DNA of 64,000 nt from Cepaea nemoralis (taxonomy: Eukaryota; Mollusca; Gastropoda; Stylommatophora; Helicidae): assembly GCA_014155875.1 (NCBI GenBank), contig JACEFZ010003474.1:725501-789500 (forward strand), written 5' to 3'. Numbering within the stretch: position 1 is the first letter of the stretch; each line of letters opens with the position of its first letter. A program made the translations under genes and the position numbers. Below, piece after piece: positions 12,107 to 24,240 of this stretch. A model generated the notes under the pieces. The model did not search any database, was not told the origin of the DNA, and saw only the letters and a list, made by a program, of their open reading frames with translations.

Positions 12107-13849
12107 CAGGAAGGCCCCGGTTAACGTCGGGGTTACGTTTTTGGACAATGCAATTTTAAGTGAAACGACGTAAAGTGAAATACTATTTCCCATAGAATTA
12201 AATGAAATACAGTGTAGAATGTAATGTTTATTTTGATGGTTGTTTATATTTATTGGCTAGATAGAGGTGGGTTGGAGGGCGAGTGGTAGAGTTATTGGGC
12301 CATTGAGGCATTAAATCTGCCTCTTAATCTGAGGGTGAAACTGTAACCTCTTCCTGCCTCTTTTCCTGGCTCTTCTCTGCTTAAACAAAATATTTGTCCA
12401 ATGTCTGCTGCACAGCTTGTATCCTTTTCTCTAAGTAAAGCTTCTTGACAGTTGATGGTGCTTGTTATTGCTCTCGACACGTTGGAGCTCCGTTCTCTGT
12501 TCGGGTCATCCTCATTTATTATGTCCATTGCCACATCAATCAACTGAAAGAATTGTGACGAACGTTCAGCTGTCAACATTTGAGGTGTTTGGGTTGCAAC
12601 AGGGTGCTCCTCTTCCTGCCGAGCTCTCTGCACGTCAAGTTGCATTAGGTCCTCATTAGACAAATCTTCTCCATGTGGTGCAAGCAACTCATCAATGTCA
12701 GCTTCCTCCATCTCTTCAAAGCCAGCTTTAGTGGCTAAGTTAGCGATCTGTCATCGAATAGCATGAACGTCGTCAAATTCACATGCACATATTCTGGCCA
12801 CAGTTTTCGCCACACAGCATTCATACATGCTGACGTTATCTCACTCCATGAATCTGCAATGTTGTCAATGGCCTTGAGAATGTTGTAATCTCGCCAGAGT
12901 CCAGACTGACTGGATGACCAGTGGCGTTATCCAATAGCAGCAATATCTTAAATGCTAGGTTTTCTCTAGCACAGTATTCCTTTAGAACAGGAATAGCATA
13001 AACAGTTACCCATTCCTGGAATAACGTTCCTGTTACCAAGTCTTTTTGTTGGCACGCCATGTACCGCGCAAGTGTTCCTTTGAGTAGCCCATCAGAGCCC
13101 TTGGTGTCTCTTTGAGGTACACGAGTAAAGGCTTGAACTGGAAATCTCCTTCAGCGTGGCCACGTAGAAGAAGAGTAATGCTATCTTTGGCAGCTTTAAA
13201 GCCAGGCGCAGTCTTCTCATCTTTCGAAATATAAGTCCTTATGGCAGTCTTTTCCAATAAAGCCCTGTCTCGTCAACGTTGATGACTTGCTTGGGAGAGT
13301 AACCACCCTCTTTAATCATGGCTTTTAACTCTGCAGGGAAACGCTCTGCAGCTGCAGTATCAGCACTCGCTACTTCACCTGATGTCTGAATGCTTCTTAA
13401 AGCACTCAAACCAACCACGACTCGCTCCAAAACTATCACCAGCACTACTAATACTGCTCTCACCTGCTTTCTTAGCTAGATCTTCATAGAGAGAATTTGT
13501 TTCTCTTGGATAACCATCTTGCTCAGAGACATATTTTGTTAGTTCTGGTCATCAATCCAGACAGCCAATAGTACTTCCGTGTTCTCCATAAGAGTACTTC
13601 TGGTATGAGTGATCATGTAAGCACTCAAAGAGGTTAAGTTTTTAGCACCTCTTTGATTTTGTCAGCACCTGCACGAATTGTCCTTACCATGGTTGGAGGT
13701 AAACCATGGGCCTTACCGATGTCAACAGCCCGATTGCCAGCCTCAAAGCGGCGTTATCGCAGAATGTAGCGATGTAAAGTGATGTCCCACTGTGACAACG
13801 AAGTTATAGCGAAACATAAACTGAAGTGACCTATAGTGGGGCCTTTCTG
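12107..13849 (-). mobile_element. Tigger/pogo-type DNA transposon, 1743 bp
   Basis: Terminal inverted repeats CAGGAAGGCCCC and CAGAAAGGCCCC are flanked by TA on both sides (12105-12106, 13850-13851). The minus strand has pieces of a Tigger DDE transposase: QVINVDETGLYWKRLP (13463-13239) and ILLLLDNATGHP (13060-12836), with an acidic C-terminal part at 12711-12292. Several frameshifts make it a pseudogene. Copy 2 has the intact empty site near 36210. Confidence 0.85.
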
Positions 13850-14229
13850 TAGTGCAAATAACACTGCAAGAAGGGATGGAGAGGCACTGACGTGTCAGGG
13901 TCTGACTTCATATTAGCCAAGACCCTTCTTCAGCTCGCCATGGGGCATCCTCAGCAGAAACTAGTCTGGCTAACAAAAGGACGATTGGCCATGGTCTTCA
14001 CTATGATGAAGCCTGCCAAGGACAACAAAGTTTGAACACTGCCAGAATGCAAGGAGTCATGACAATTTCCCACAATGATGATAAACAATCAGCACCCGTC
14101 TTGCACTCACTGCTTAGACAGCTTATGAGCATAGTGATAAAATATCACGTCCCTAGTTTGACAAGTCATGCAAGCGTGAAGAAACTGAAATGATGGAATT
14201 CTAACAACAACAATATATTTTCACTTTAC

Positions 14230-14311
14230 TTTGTTTCTTCTTTTTCAGTCCATCAGATGACTCCCTTCGTCTTTTCCTTGGCCGTCCACTTTTAGCTGAG
14301 TCTACATTTTC
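14230..14311 (-). CDS. NVL: NVL exon B, copy 1: basic patch
   Basis: Duplicate of 37143-37221, 82 bp, encoding ENVDSAKSGRPRKRRRESSD and a Lys-rich end. Splice sites and phases 0 to 1 are kept. The one-codon difference is a Lys in a Lys run. Confidence 0.7.
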
Positions 14312-14354
14312 CTGTATAACAGAAATCATTTAAATAAACGTCTCAAACAGTGAA

Positions 14355-14700
14355 AATTCACAATCAATGTTACTAACATGAAAGCTCAAGTGACAACATA
14401 TTTAGAAACATTACTAAGCTTGAAGAATGCAGTAACACATGAGCTCTTAAACAGTTCACAATCAATGTTACTAACATGAAAGCTCAAGTGACAACATATT
14501 TAGAAACATTACTAAGTTACTAAGCTTGAAGAATGCAGTAACACATGAGCTCTTAAACAGTTCACAATCAATGTTACTAACATGAAAGCTCAAGTGACAA
14601 CATATTTAGAAACATTACTAAGCTTGAAGAATGCAGTAACACATGAACTCTTAAACAGTTCACAATCAATGTTACTAACATGAAAGATTAAGTGACAACA
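14355..14700. repeat. 98-bp tandem repeat in NVL intron, copy 1
   Basis: The landmark CACAATCAATG starts at 14359, 14457, 14563 and 14661, giving periods of 98, 106 and 98. The 106-bp unit has an 8-bp duplication. Copy 2 shows only about two landmarks (37268 and 37370), so the array expanded in copy 1 or contracted in copy 2. Confidence 0.7.
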
Positions 14701-14894
14701 TGTTAAGTTACAGCGGGTGCATTGGACTAATGGCTAGACATAATGCTGACAATGGCATAAATGCAATTGGGCAAGGCTTCGATGTCAGCTCTGGTACCGG
14801 AGGCAAAGACTGGCCACCCATCCCTCCGTACACTCTGGCCTACAAAAACCCGATGGTCCTAACATTTCACAAACCCACAGCAGCTTCTTGCTAA
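14700..14894 (+). pseudogene. Unidentified coding-like fragment, copy 1
   Basis: A 64-codon frame containing NGINAIGQGFDVSSGTGGKD and then WPPIPPYTLAYK. Its counterpart is 41174-41416. The frame survives between copies, with several synonymous changes. I do not recognise the family. It could be an old gene or transposon fragment caught in the intron. Confidence 0.35.
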
Positions 14895-14919
14895 AGGATG
14901 CTAAAGAAAAATTGTTGTC

Positions 14920-15414
14920 GACATGATAAGGAAGGCTTTGTTTTTCAAAATGGATTTCAACAATTCTTCAAGTGATAGTGGAGATTTCGCTGGGTTCAAT
15001 TTAGGTGACGTTGAAGTGCATAAAGTTGACTATGAATCTGGGCTAGATATTGATATCAGTGTAAGCAGTATACACACTTCGGATCTCTCGGACTTTGAGG
15101 AACATGATTCTGATTCTGAAAATGTGTTTGTAAACAGTGTATAGATGACAGACAAACACAAACAATGTTGTATTTTGTAAATATTTATGTTCATGTGTGG
15201 ATTACTGGCAGCATTGGATTATTTATTTCACATGTGAGTAAAATTATAATTCTGCATTCATTTTTCTTCATTTTGCTTTTCATTTCACAAAAATCTGTTC
15301 ACTAACAGCTTAGATTTGATGATTTTACAAACGTAACGCTAAATACTAAACACCTGAAAAATCTTGCCCATTCAGAGTAAAAACAAAAAGGAAAAACATG
15401 TGCCCTGTAAAGGA
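14920..15414 (+). mobile_element. piggyBac-like remnant
   Basis: A 73-codon acidic Ser/Asp-rich frame (MDFNNSSSDSGDFAGFNLGD...) as at the N-terminus of piggyBac-type transposases. The right end TGCCCTGTAAAGGA abuts TTAA (15415-15418). The middle of the element is missing. A relative is at 56350-56820. Confidence 0.5.
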
Positions 15415-15424
15415 TTAAGCAGAC

Positions 15425-15605
15425 AACATGAGAAACCTGTAATGGCAGCAGCAATGTGTTATTTTTTAAAGGACAAATTGCAAAGAAATACCATGGGCAG
15501 ACAGAAAATACCTGATGGCTTGGCCACATGGCACAATCAAGACTGGAACACAGACCGAGTCCGATACTCTTGTAATTGTGTGAAACCATAGTTGTTCATG
15601 CTTAT
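15425..15605 (+). mobile_element. LINE ORF C-terminal fragment
   Basis: Encodes IPDGLATWHNQDWNTDRVR, related to the minus-strand pieces at 24000-24240 and 45830-46250 (LATWHNHDNNTDVIQDSGEM). Confidence 0.45.
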
Positions 15606-16079
15606 CAGCATGGCACATGATGATGATCAACATGAATTTATACATGATCATGTCGTTAAGAAGTATGGTGACCAATTTCCTTCTTTTCATAAATTTATAA
15701 TTTCTCCTATTATTCTTCTACAATCTCTGTTGCCATATAATCAGTACTTTTTCATCTTTTGGGAGCTCTGATATCACACAAGCCAGTCTACAGCCTCTGC
15801 CACCCCATCCTCTATTCACTTTCAAGGTCCACCTCTTACAATTATACCACAGTAATGAAACTACACTGCCCTCTGAGAGTCTCCACTGATATTCTTGGTA
15901 CATGAGTGAACAATCTGTTGTTGTTTTTGTCTCTAATTCAGTGCTAGCATATTCTCACATTTCTTCATTCCCGACTTCATCTTGATGTTTTTCCTCCCAA
16001 CAGTCTTTGCTTCCAGGAAAAATATGTGGTACGTATCTAACATGGCTGGGTCAACTACAGTGGTTAGGGTTTCATTATA

Positions 16080-17365
16080 TTAGGGACGTTCATTTGAAAT
16101 CCGTTCCAATGGCTTTATTACAAAAGCATGAAAGAAACATTAACAGGTGTGGTAGAATTAAACAAAGCATTCATTTCGAATGAATTATGCACCATGGGTT
16201 GGCCAGAAGAAGTCGCCGTAGGCATTCAGGCAAGCTTCCCATTGCTTAGGTAGGCGGCCAATGCTGCCCGCAAACAAAGGATTGTGGTTGCTCACTGAAC
16301 CAAGTGTTTACCGCATTCATCTGTGTGAAATCGTTGCCCCTTTAGAGCTTTTTTCAGAGGTCCGAACAAATGAAAATCACATGGTGACAAATCAGGACTA
16401 TAGGCTGGATATTGCTGAATTTCCCAATTCTGCCTTGCTAATGCTTCCTGCACAACCTTTGCGACATGCGGACGAGCATTATCGTGCAACAAAATCACAC
16501 CGTGAGAAAGCAATCCGGGTCGTTTATTCTTGATGGCTTTTTGCAGCTTGTCTAGTGTTTGCAAGCAGTGGGTAGAGTTGATGTTGACACCAGGTTCTTT
16601 AAAATCGGCTAACAACAGCCCTTCATGGTCAAAAACTGCGCTCAGCATAACCTTACCAGCCGAAACCTGTAACTTGAATTTTTTGGCCTTTGGTGATCCA
16701 GCATGCTTCCACTGCATGCTCTCTCTTTTGTTGCTCGGCTCAAAGTGGTGACACCATGATTCATTGCCTGCCACTATGCAGAAGAGAAATGCAGCACCCT
16801 CCACTCTGTAACGAAGCAAGTGGTTCAAACACCACCCCATGCGTTCCTCTTTTTGGTGGTCGGTCAACATCCGTGGTACCCACTGTGAACACACCTTCCG
16901 ATATTGCAGTTTCTTATGAACGACTTTTTGAATTGTCCGTCCCAATTGACACATCACATTCTTTCGCTAGCGAACGTATACTTCGACAATGATTCATCTG
17001 TACTGTTGCATCAATTTTGGTGATGGTTTTTTCTGTTGCAGCAATATGTGCTTGACCCGACCGTCAAAGATCTTTCGTGAACTGACGTCCTTTTCGAAAC
17101 ATTCATGCCCAGTCTGTCACTGTTGTCTTCGACACACATTTGTTACTGTGCGCTGCCTGCATTCTTCGATGAATGTCCACTGGTCGACATCCTTCAAATG
17201 AAAGAAACTCTGAATCACAGCTCTTTGAGCTTCTTTGGATGGATTTTGGATCAACCCGGCCATTTTGTCAACGGTCAGAAACAGAACCTATGCATCATGG
17301 AATGATAAGCACATGCTCTTTTATTCATTGGTCAGTGCTTATCACATGACTATGACCTGATCATG
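16080..17365 (-). mobile_element. mariner transposon, defective, copy 1 only
   Basis: The minus-strand transposase begins at 17262 (MAGLIQNPSKEAQ), meets a stop after about 50 codons, and has a 221-codon open piece at 16957-16292. Motifs include VILLHDNARPHVA and YSPDLSPCDFHLF. The first catalytic position reads AGNESW where active mariners have Asp, so it is Asn here. The left end TTAGGGACGTTC has no matching right inverted repeat, so the right end is lost. Copy 2 is uninterrupted near 43920. Confidence 0.85.
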
Positions 17366-17559
17366 CTACAAATAACACATATGCTAGATTATTACTTTGT
17401 GAGTTGGTATAGCCACACTTTTCTTCTCCAATTCAAAACACAGTTAGGTATCAATGCTACAACTCAAAATATCTATGTTATATCACAATTTAATTATGAG
17501 CAGTTATAATAACTAGGAAAGAAAAGCTACCTCAACACCATATAGTGCCATACTGATAA

Positions 17560-17765
17560 ATGTGGCTAATCATTGTTTGCCATAATAAACAATCATCGGT
17601 CTAGAATTAGGTCTGTACCCTTGTCCTTTGGCTAATCCATCTAGGTATTTATCTCTTTGTCTTCTTCCTGCTCTTTTCCCATCAAATTTTCCTGCTCATC
17701 ACTCCTCATAATATGATAAAAAATCTGGACTATCTACATATAATTTTTGTAATAAATTTATGGCT
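17560..17765 (-). mobile_element. LINE C-terminal fragment
   Basis: The minus strand reads QRDKYLDGLAKGQG and related residues, the same family as 45830-46250. Degenerate. Confidence 0.4.
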
Positions 17766-17849
17766 TTCATCAGTTTCTCGAAGAACTGCCTCATTCATTT
17801 TTTTCTGTTTTTCCAGGAAATATTTCATCTGACATTAGATGTTTCTAAA

Positions 17850-18754
17850 CTGTGTTTATTGTCCATGTTTCACATGCATACAACAATACTGATGAAAGCT
17901 ACCTAATATTCGAATTATCCAGATGTTTATTAAAAAGTACAACATTCATGCAAGAAACATTCAGAATGTCAATAACAAAGTCAAAGTAAAGTGCATTTAC
18001 AAGCCATTTAGGCATCTTTCAGATGTGATGCTTGGCCCACATTTTTTTTTTGCATAAGCAACAGGTGTAATGCCATCAGTGTTAAACATGCCATATTAAT
18101 AAATTTTCCATCAGAGATTACTATCCATTTTATGAATGTAAGTCAACCCCAAGATTGTACAAGTCATTAAAGATTCCCACTACTAGTGGAGATCAAACCC
18201 TAAACCATTATGTGGTTACGTGAGTAGCAGGAAAGACATACCACTGCACTACCATAGCCACTAACAGACAAATATCAAATTTCCTGATGTTATCCTTTCT
18301 CATTTTTCCTCACACTTTCATAGTAAGACTCAATTTAGAGAGGGGCATTTTCCTCTAACCTGGGAAGTGTTGGATGCAAATCTAGTTATTGGTGATTTCT
18401 TTAAATTTAGGAAGCGAGGATGCAAGACTCTCCTCTGATCCCTGCTTAGTAGATTGGATGCATAATCCTCATGAGCAAGGTGAAAAAACAGGCTTTGGTG
18501 TGTACACTGTCAACATGAAAAATAACACATAACAGCAAGACATATAAGCAGCCACCCTGCTAAATTTCAAATCTACCCACAACAAAATATAATATGGTGA
18601 CACACATTGGATCTTCACTAACGCTGGGAAGTATCTGTACAGCTCATATTCTCCTTCTCCTTTTCTTCTTCAAGGGGAGTGCGTCATTCCCAGTTATGCA
18701 TTGAAAAGTCAGCATGTCAGAGTTTTGGTATACATTTGTGTAAGCTTTTGCTTC
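17850..18754. other. Intron sequence, copy 1
   Basis: 17850-18510 aligns with 44925-45500 of copy 2. 18515-18754 is private to copy 1 and unidentified. No gene seen. Confidence 0.4.
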
Positions 18755-18986
18755 CTCTAAACCAGGGGTGGGCAAACTATGGCCCGCGGGCCACATGCAG
18801 CCCAGCAACTGATTTTATGCGGCCCGCGAGGGCATTTAGAAGTAACATTTTCTACTTCGTTTTTAAGTTATGTTGTTGAATTTTACAGAATTTCATGTAC
18901 CGTTATGATTGTTTTAATATTTTTGATAAAATTTCTTTCTAATTATCTATTTTTTGTAAACAGTCCTTGACCTTCGTAATGTAATG

Positions 18987-21181
18987 CTTCTTCTTCTTTC
19001 GCTCGCCTTAAATATGTCTATAACTGCAATGTTGCTTCTTGTGTGAATTTAACTATCCTTTTTAGTTCACTGAGCAGTCCATAGGGTTTATCTTCCACTG
19101 TCGTCGGTCTAGGCCAGACGGTTTGCCAAGACATGTTGTTATTTGGACAGTCTTTGAGTTGTGCTCTGCTGTCTACGACGCCAATCCACATGTGTACATA
19201 GCTGATTCACCAACTTTGAATCTTGTATACATGTGGTTGCGTAATCTATTGTGTCACATATATAAGCAGCCACAGGAAAGATGCATGCAAGTCTTTACTT
19301 TTTTTGTATGTCGGTGTTGTGCAGGCTCCAAATGCAGTTCACCTCTGCATTGCTATGGCCAGTCTGCTTCTGCCTTCTTTTGACAACACACCCCCCCCCC
19401 CCCCCCCATTGTTGTTGATTATTCTGACCACCAAGCACAAGTCAAGATTTGGAGGAAATGGTACTCGTGAACATCAATATGGTAAAATGTATTCCTGTCC
19501 CTTGATTTACAGCAAATCCAAACTGAGTTTCTTAAATGCCTGTTATGTCTGAATTTGCCATTAAAATGCAAAGGGATATTTTGATAACCGATAGGGGACA
19601 GCAGAGGAATACAATTAGCCGACTTCAAGACGAATCGTCGAACGGAATGGAAATTATGACAATGATAAACACGAAAGTTGATTTTCACGATGTCACAAGG
19701 GAGACAATTCATACATTAAGAAGAGTTTCCGGAAAGTTAGAAGTAAACTGTAAAGAGTAAATAAAGTACGCGCAGCGGCTACCAGAGAAATTAAGTCTTT
19801 ATAAATGCCTAAGCTGACATATTTCATTGACGATCGTCTTGTGCCTCGGATAAAGAAGGTTTGTCTGATTAATTGATAGCTGACAATATGCTTCTCTAGT
19901 TTTTTCTTCTTCTTTCGCTTGATATCAATAAAAAATAAAACTAACTTCAAACAATGCAAATCAAATTATTCAAATGTTGTCTCTTTCTTGTAATATGTAA
20001 CTGTCTTTTTTAGTTCACTCAGCGGTCCATGGAGTTCCACTGTTCTTCCACTGCTGTTTCTCTAGACCAGAAGTTTTGCCTAGATATGTTGTATGTTGTG
20101 TCTTGGAGTAAGTATGTCACATACTATATGTGCTCAGCTGTCTCCGACGCCAAACCACATGTGCACATGGCTGATTCACCAATCATGAATTTTGTGTACA
20201 TGTGGTTGCGTAATCTATTGTGTCCTGTTCTGAGGCGCAGAATAATGACTTGTTCTGGTCTGTCCATAACGTGGTAGTCGTCTTGAGAAAGTTTTGGTGG
20301 CCTTCTGACTGATTTGATCATTCTTATCTTTTGGTGATATGTAATGGGCACATCAGACCATTCTTCTTTTGCGCCTTCCTTAGCCAATCGATCAGTTCCG
20401 TCGTTTCCGGGTACTCCACAGTGGGATGGTATCCACTGTATGGTGACCTTATGCTGACTGCTAAGTTCAGAAAGTAGTGTGTTTAGTACTGGCAATTTCC
20501 CAGACATCATTTCATTTTCGTTGAGGTGAGTTTCTTGCAAGCAACATACGCTGACCTTTTCTTGGTCCAAGATGTTTTCTAGTTGTATTTTTTTGCTTCT
20601 GACTGCCTCCGCATTCCAGTGCATTAGTTTTAGTCTTTGTTTGGTATGGCCAGACGCTCTATTCTCAGGCCCCCTGGCTCCACAAGACATCTGAGAAGGA
20701 CCTCCAGTAGCTGTGGTTGGACCCTTTCGAGGCATAGGTCCCGGCACTGCACCTGCCTGGGGGTCCAAAGCTGGGCGAGTACCATAACATTTAGCAGTAG
20801 TCGACATATTTCATTAGGCGTGATTGCGAGGCATCCTGATTTCTGAAGTGCGCCTCCTGTCTGGTTGCCTCTGTCTTCAGCACCTTTGCTTTGCTAGAGC
20901 AGACTGTGGTCTTACTCGAGTTTAGGTGTGTAGGCACGCACAGACACATGTATGGGCATGCATGTACGTGCATACACATCTAGAGCGTTCTGGTTATTTC
21001 TCGGTGCCAATGACTCGCTGAAGCCTCTTCTCCTGTTTGTTAAAACAGTTCCGGCATGAGAAGGCCAGGAGTTGGACTTTTACTGCATAGGTGACGAATG
21101 CACGAGCCATTGGAGTATTTATGCAAGGTTGGGCGCTCACCCCAACCCTGCTCCCGGCTACATACAGCAACATTTGAAACC
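18987..21181 (-). mobile_element. I-type LINE inside hAT copy 1, internally deleted and rearranged
   Basis: 3' tail (AAG)n at 18987-19000; flanks ATGTAATG at 18979-18986 and 21182-21189. On the minus strand the 5' region leads into endonuclease start LKLMHWNAEAVRSKKIQLEN, then CCLQETHLNE, which is fused directly to SGKLPVL of the RNase H region (KVTIQWIPSHCGVPGN). RT is missing. A second 3' end piece (18987-19255) is separated from the rest by about 640 bp of foreign sequence. Confidence 0.75.
19260..19895. other. Foreign segment splitting the LINE in hAT copy 1
   Basis: Absent from the other hAT copy. It has a run of 17 C (19391-19407) and a 74-codon plus-strand frame at 19536-19760 (starts MPVMSEFAIKMQRD, contains TKVDFHDVTRETIHTLRRVS) followed by AATAAAG. 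Unrecognised; it could be a captured transcript piece. Confidence 0.4.
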
Positions 21182-21259
21182 ATGTAATGGTAAAATGCGA
21201 ATTTATCGATTTTCATATAGAGAAATAATTATTGAGATGTAAAAATTTAAAACAGATGA

Positions 21260-22745
21260 TTTTATGAAAAACGGGTATTTCTCCAGTACATCAAGGAATG
21301 TTTGCTAGATGCAGCAAACTTTATGTGTCCAGAACAAAAACAAAACAAAACAAAACAAAGATTTGTCAACATTACTTTATCAAGAAGAACTGTGGTCAGA
21401 CGTGTTGACAAGATAAGTGACAATTTGATGCAAAAGCATCAAGATGCAAGTAAACAATTTTTGTGGTAATCTCTTGTATTGGATGAGAGTACCGATGTAC
21501 ATGATACTGCCAAATTACTGATAATTATATGTGGAATAATCACTTCTTTCAAACTCACTGAAGAGTTACTGAGTGTTGAGTCACTCAAAGACACAACCAC
21601 AGGCCATGATATATTCAATGCTGTTACTAACTGTATTGAAAGAAATGAGTTGGTTTGGAACAAGATGGCAAGTGTTACAACTGACGGAGCTCGTGCTTTG
21701 ACTAGAAAAAAATGTAGGTCTGGTAAAGTTGATAAGTGATAAGATTAAAGCAGAATATCCAGACCACACATTATTACCACTTCACTGTGTGATCCAGTAA
21801 GAAAGTCTGTGTAAAATTGTTTTGAATATCAAGCATGTTATTGACCCAGTTGTCAGTGTCATCATCCTCATCAGATCAAGAGGACTTAATCACAGACAGT
21901 TCAAGGCATTACTTGTCAATTTGGAAACTGAACATTCCGATGTCCTGAACCACACCAGTGTTCGACGGCTGAGTCTCTGCAAGATGTTTTAGGTGAGTGT
22001 GGGAACTCAGAGAAGAAATAGTGATGTTCCTAGAGATGAAGGGCATTGAATGTGACTTTAATGCTAACATTGTCAATAAAGAGTGGAAGTTAGACATTAT
22101 GTTTGCCATTGAAATTATAGAAAGGTTAAATGAACTTAATGTCAAACTTCAGGGCAAAGGTGTGTTTGCACATGAATTGTATGTACATGTAAAATCATTT
22201 CAGGCAAAACTTTCACTGTTCTCCAGACAAGCAAGTGAAAATAGATTTTGTCACTTCCCTTTGCTGAAACAAGAAACCATTTCTGTTGAAATGACTGAAA
22301 AGTACAAAGCCCAATTAGATGCATTGATTGAAGAATTTGGATGGCGATTTCAAGATCTTAGAGCCACAGTTCAATATTCTCAGTTCCCCATTTAGTGCAG
22401 AAGCTGATACAGCCACAGAGGACATACAGTTGGAGTTGCTTGACTTACAAGCAGATCATGACCTGAAAGAGAAACTCAAGTCAGATGGTTTGCTGGATTT
22501 CTATGGATCTTTATCACAAGAATCATTTCCCAAATTAAAAACTTTGCAGCTAAACTTTTATCATTGTTTGGATCAACATACATTTGCGAACAAGCATTCT
22601 CTTTCTTGAAGATCAACAAATCTAAGAATAGGTCTTTATTGTCGGACTGCAACTTGCATGCTGTCATGCGAATTTCAACAAGTAAACTTGCTCCAGATTT
22701 CAAGAATATTGTCAAAATGTGCAAGCAGTTACATACATCTCATTA
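21260..22745 (+). pseudogene. hAT transposase remnant, copy 1
   Basis: Broken frames with LDESTDVHDTAKLL, SVTTDGARALT and the C-terminal dimerisation-like STYICEQAFSF. It resembles the transposase type from which vertebrate GTF2IRD2 took its C-terminus. Frameshifts fall near 21710, 21800, 21990 and 22390. The BED-finger start is missing. Confidence 0.8.
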
Positions 22746-22998
22746 GGAAAAAAAAATTATAGTGACAATGTAGTCGGTTTGTGTCTAAATTAAAGCCAAT
22801 GATAGATAAGAAAGAATATTTGTTATAATAACAAGTTGTAAAATCTTGTTAACAAATTAGTAAACGGTTTTGTCCATATTGTCAAATATAAAGTATAAGT
22901 GTAAAAGTAAAATAAAATTGCAATAATTAGTTATTTATACTGCTTAATAACCTATAAATAATTACTTATTGTGATAGGTTGCTGTTAACAAAATGGAC

Positions 22999-23082
<84 letters not shown>

Positions 23083-23479
23083 CGGCCCGCCAATAGCTTT
23101 ACATTTGTCAATGCAGCCCTCCGCACAAAAAGTTTGCCCACCCCTGCTCTAGACAGATTCCGTCAAAAGTTATGTGCTTTACCTATCCGTGGGTAGATTT
23201 CTTTCCTAAACCTTTTGCCAGAGAAGTGACCTTACAGCCTACTCTCTGCAATTTTCAAATGCTGTGGAAATGCTGTAACCCATACCAAAGAAGGCTATGT
23301 ATCTAATCTCGCTGCCCAAGAGATCAAGGGGGCTGATATCATTAGTCACCAATATTCTAGGAAAATGCCCAACTCTTTGTTGAGACTGATTACAGAACCT
23401 TCTGTGGACATTGTAACCTCTCAACCAATGAATAATTTCTTCCTCATCTTTCTTAGACCATTTTAATGTTTTTAATAAA

Positions 23480-23745
23480 AGTCCGGGGGGCCGGTCTCCT
23501 GGCCTAGGAGTTAACGTCTTTCTCCATAATCCCGTATATTCTCGTGAGTAGCATAACCTGTGCGAGAATTGGTAGCGGTTCTCACCACGTTGGTAACTTA
23601 CAGGGTATGTCAGCTGGTTGCTCAGACAGCAATGGCAAACTACTGAGCGTAATCTTGCCTAGTACATCAACAGCAGCTGAAAAATGCTGGTGTTGTTGAC
23701 TGCAACGTCTTGTGAGGGATATGCAACATAACAGAAAAAAAATAT
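23480..23745 (+). mobile_element. tRNA-derived SINE (family S1), copy 1 only
   Basis: tRNA-like head GGCCGGTCTCCTGGCCTAGG, body AGCAATGGCAAACTACTGAG, then a GTGAGGGATATGCAACATAA end. Copy 2 is uninterrupted (around 45600). Relatives are at 41488, 48190, 48811 and 63500. Confidence 0.7.
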
Positions 23746-23880
23746 AAACGTTTAGTTTAAGTTAGTTAGTTTAAGGTTCACAACATTCTAGATAACTCCA
23801 GTGCTATGAAGATGGTCCGTAATTCATATAAATCAATCAATCGTATTTAAAATGTAGTCAAAGTTAAAAGTCAAACTCAC

Positions 23881-23917
23881 TTTATGTTGATCAGCTTCAT
23901 AGTCCACTTCACTGTCA
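23881..23917 (-). CDS. NVL: NVL exon A, copy 1: acidic stretch
   Basis: Duplicate of 45710-45746, encoding SDSEVDYEADQHK. Acceptor TTTCACTAG and donor GTGAGT are kept, as are the phases. Confidence 0.7.
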
Positions 23918-23999
23918 CTAGTGAAAGGAACAAAATGAAATATCAGTGAAAACTTTGACATGCAGAAAGCTTGTATTATATCACAAAGTCAATATGAAA

Positions 24000-24240
24000 T
24001 ATCACCATCGTGTGCCATGTTAAAAACAAAGGACAGCCATGGTTCACCCATCTCACCAGAATCTTGGATCACATCTGTGTTGTTGTCAAGATTATGTCAT
24101 GTGGCCAAGCTATCCAGGTATTTGTCTCTTGTGTATTTCCTTTGCTCTTTTTCTATCAAGTTTGCAAGTTGCCATTAAGTTTGCAAGTTTATTTCTCCTG
24201 ATATAGTGTCCAGCATATCTTGACTGTCATGTCTAATTTC
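24000..24240 (-). mobile_element. LINE C-terminal fragment at duplication edge, copy 1
   Basis: Shared with 45830-46034. The minus strand encodes degenerate RRNKLANL and GEMGEPWLS-like pieces. Confidence 0.45.

Larger units (their letters stand above)
18763..23146 (+). mobile_element. hAT transposon, copy 1 (4384 bp) with LINE passenger
   Basis: Perfect terminal inverted repeats CAGGGGTGGGCAAACT lie at both ends. The flanking 8-bp target duplications are CTCTAAAC (18755-18762) and CTCTAGAC (23147-23154), close to the hAT preference nTCTAGAn. The body holds a broken transposase (21260-22745), a reverse-oriented LINE (18987-21181) and a TA microsatellite (23001-23079). The transposase start with its BED finger is deleted relative to the copy at 30037. 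Confidence 0.9.
936..24240. repeat. Segmental duplication, copy 1
   Basis: About 23.3 kb whose exons and introns align colinearly with 25018-46034. The left edge lies in an RTE-like LINE fragment (shared from TCTTTCTCCATAG). The right edge lies in another LINE-derived stretch (shared up to TCATGTCTAATTTC). Length differs from copy 2 because of private insertions and deletions. Confidence 0.85.

Noticed and set aside
22993..23196. Ile-Tyr repeat peptides (also 33738-34047 and 54133-54333)
   Set aside because: Translations of TA microsatellites.
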